5,927 nucleotides of DNA from Actinomycetes bacterium. Its GTDB lineage: Bacteria; Actinomycetota; Actinomycetes; Mycobacteriales; Micromonosporaceae. This document shows, piece after piece, positions 5,698 through 5,927 of the stretch (the first letter of the stretch is position 1; every line of letters starts with the position of its first letter). Location: contig JAEZGP010000493.1 of the NCBI GenBank assembly GCA_023437285.1, positions 1 to 5,927 on the forward strand, given 5' to 3'. The notes under the pieces are model-generated. The model did no database searches, was not told the DNA's origin, and worked only from the letters and a program-made list of their open reading frames with translations. The position numbers and the translations under genes are program-made.

Positions 5698-5927
5698 TAA
5701 CTCTCCGACCTGCCGCGCCGCCAGTACCCCATGAACGCCGCCGTCTGGCGGGTCAGCGCACCGGAGGCGAGCAGCTCGCGGCGTAGCGACATCACCACGC
5801 CCGACTCGCCCGCGATCCAGCCGTAGAGGCGGCCCGCCGGTTCGGCGGGGACCTCCCACAGGATCTCGCGGTCGAGGTCCGGGTCGGCCGGCGTCGGATC
5901 GGCCGGCGTCGGATCGGCCGGCGTCGG
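5697..5927 (-). CDS. Siderophore-interacting protein, C-terminal end only
   Basis: On the minus strand the frame is open from the right edge to the TAG at 5697-5699, giving the last 76 residues. They carry the C-terminal signature of the siderophore-interacting / ViuB-like FAD-containing ferric-siderophore reductase family: EILWEVP, then LYGWIAGESGVVMSLRREL, and a final AFMGYWRRGRSES, where the AGE(A/S)xV helix and the GYWR end are diagnostic. Family members reduce ferric siderophores in the cytoplasm to release iron, using NAD(P)H and bound FAD; the FAD and most of the NAD(P)H region lie outside the window. The visible part begins with three tandem copies of PTPAD, which are not part of the usual family sequence (see the repeat at 5884-5927). 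It is convergent with the amidohydrolase gene and belongs to a separate transcript. Confidence 0.88.
   Translation of the reverse strand, partial: PTPADPTPADPTPADPDLDREILWEVPAEPAGRLYGWIAGESGVVMSLRRELLASGALTRQTAAFMGYWRRGRSES
5884..5927 (+). repeat. 15-bp in-frame tandem repeat in the siderophore-interacting gene
   Basis: The 15-bp unit TCGGCCGGCGTCGGA occurs nearly three times (5884-5898, 5899-5913, 5914-5927) without mismatch and reaches the window edge, so the true copy number is unknown. On the minus strand each unit codes Pro-Thr-Pro-Ala-Asp in frame. The copies are identical at the DNA level, which suggests recent expansion by slippage. The alternative is an assembly artefact at a contig end. 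Confidence 0.8.

Noticed and set aside
5656..5859. A 67-codon minus-strand frame near the right end
   Set aside because: It is out of frame with the siderophore-interacting protein C-terminus, which has a clear family signature in the same DNA.
1..5927. Possible mobile element, CRISPR array, phage or defence cassette
   Set aside because: No transposase, integrase, terminal inverted repeats, spaced repeats or recognisable defence domains were seen, and composition is uniform across the window.

Overview
The window is very GC-rich with G/C-dominated third codon positions, and every clear product resembles proteins of high-GC Gram-positive Actinobacteria. The style fits the Micromonosporaceae (Micromonospora/Actinoplanes relatives), but that family placement is an inference from protein style, not a search. 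It contains no tRNA, rRNA, CRISPR array, transposase or phage gene and reads as ordinary chromosomal backbone.

Layout, left to right. (1) 3-686 (+): the C-terminal part of a single-pass membrane protein with a fibronectin type III (FnIII) domain outside the membrane; its start lies off the window. (2) 762-3407 (+): a large signal-anchored surface protein with a beta-propeller-like region, a proline-rich hinge, four FnIII domains and a Cys/Trp-containing SH3-like C-terminus. It has its own promoter-like region with an inverted repeat. (3) 3507-3713 (+): a 68-residue protein with a helix-hairpin-helix-like fold, closed by an exceptionally regular hairpin at 3728-3768. (4) 3892-4707 (+): a DUF457/YdjM-type membrane metal-dependent hydrolase behind a good sigma70-like promoter. 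(5) 4773-5669 (+): an amidohydrolase-2 family metalloenzyme, probably co-transcribed with gene 4. (6) 5697-5927 (-): the C-terminal end of a siderophore-interacting (ferric-siderophore reductase type) protein, convergent with gene 5 and carrying an in-frame 15-bp tandem repeat at the window edge.

Functionally, genes 1 and 2 look like a pair of envelope proteins with the same topology (short cytoplasmic tail, one membrane helix, exported FnIII). They may work together or with partners to the left of the window. The small HhH-like gene appears to be its own transcription unit. The two metalloenzymes form a probable bicistronic unit of unknown substrate. The siderophore gene belongs to a different unit entering from the right.

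The clearest unexplained signals are the architecture of the 881-residue surface protein, very short upstream reading frames whose stop overlaps the start of two main genes, the hairpins around the 68-residue gene, a perfect inverted repeat inside the gene 4 promoter spacer, and the repeat in the siderophore gene. No clear evidence of a complete novel system was found.
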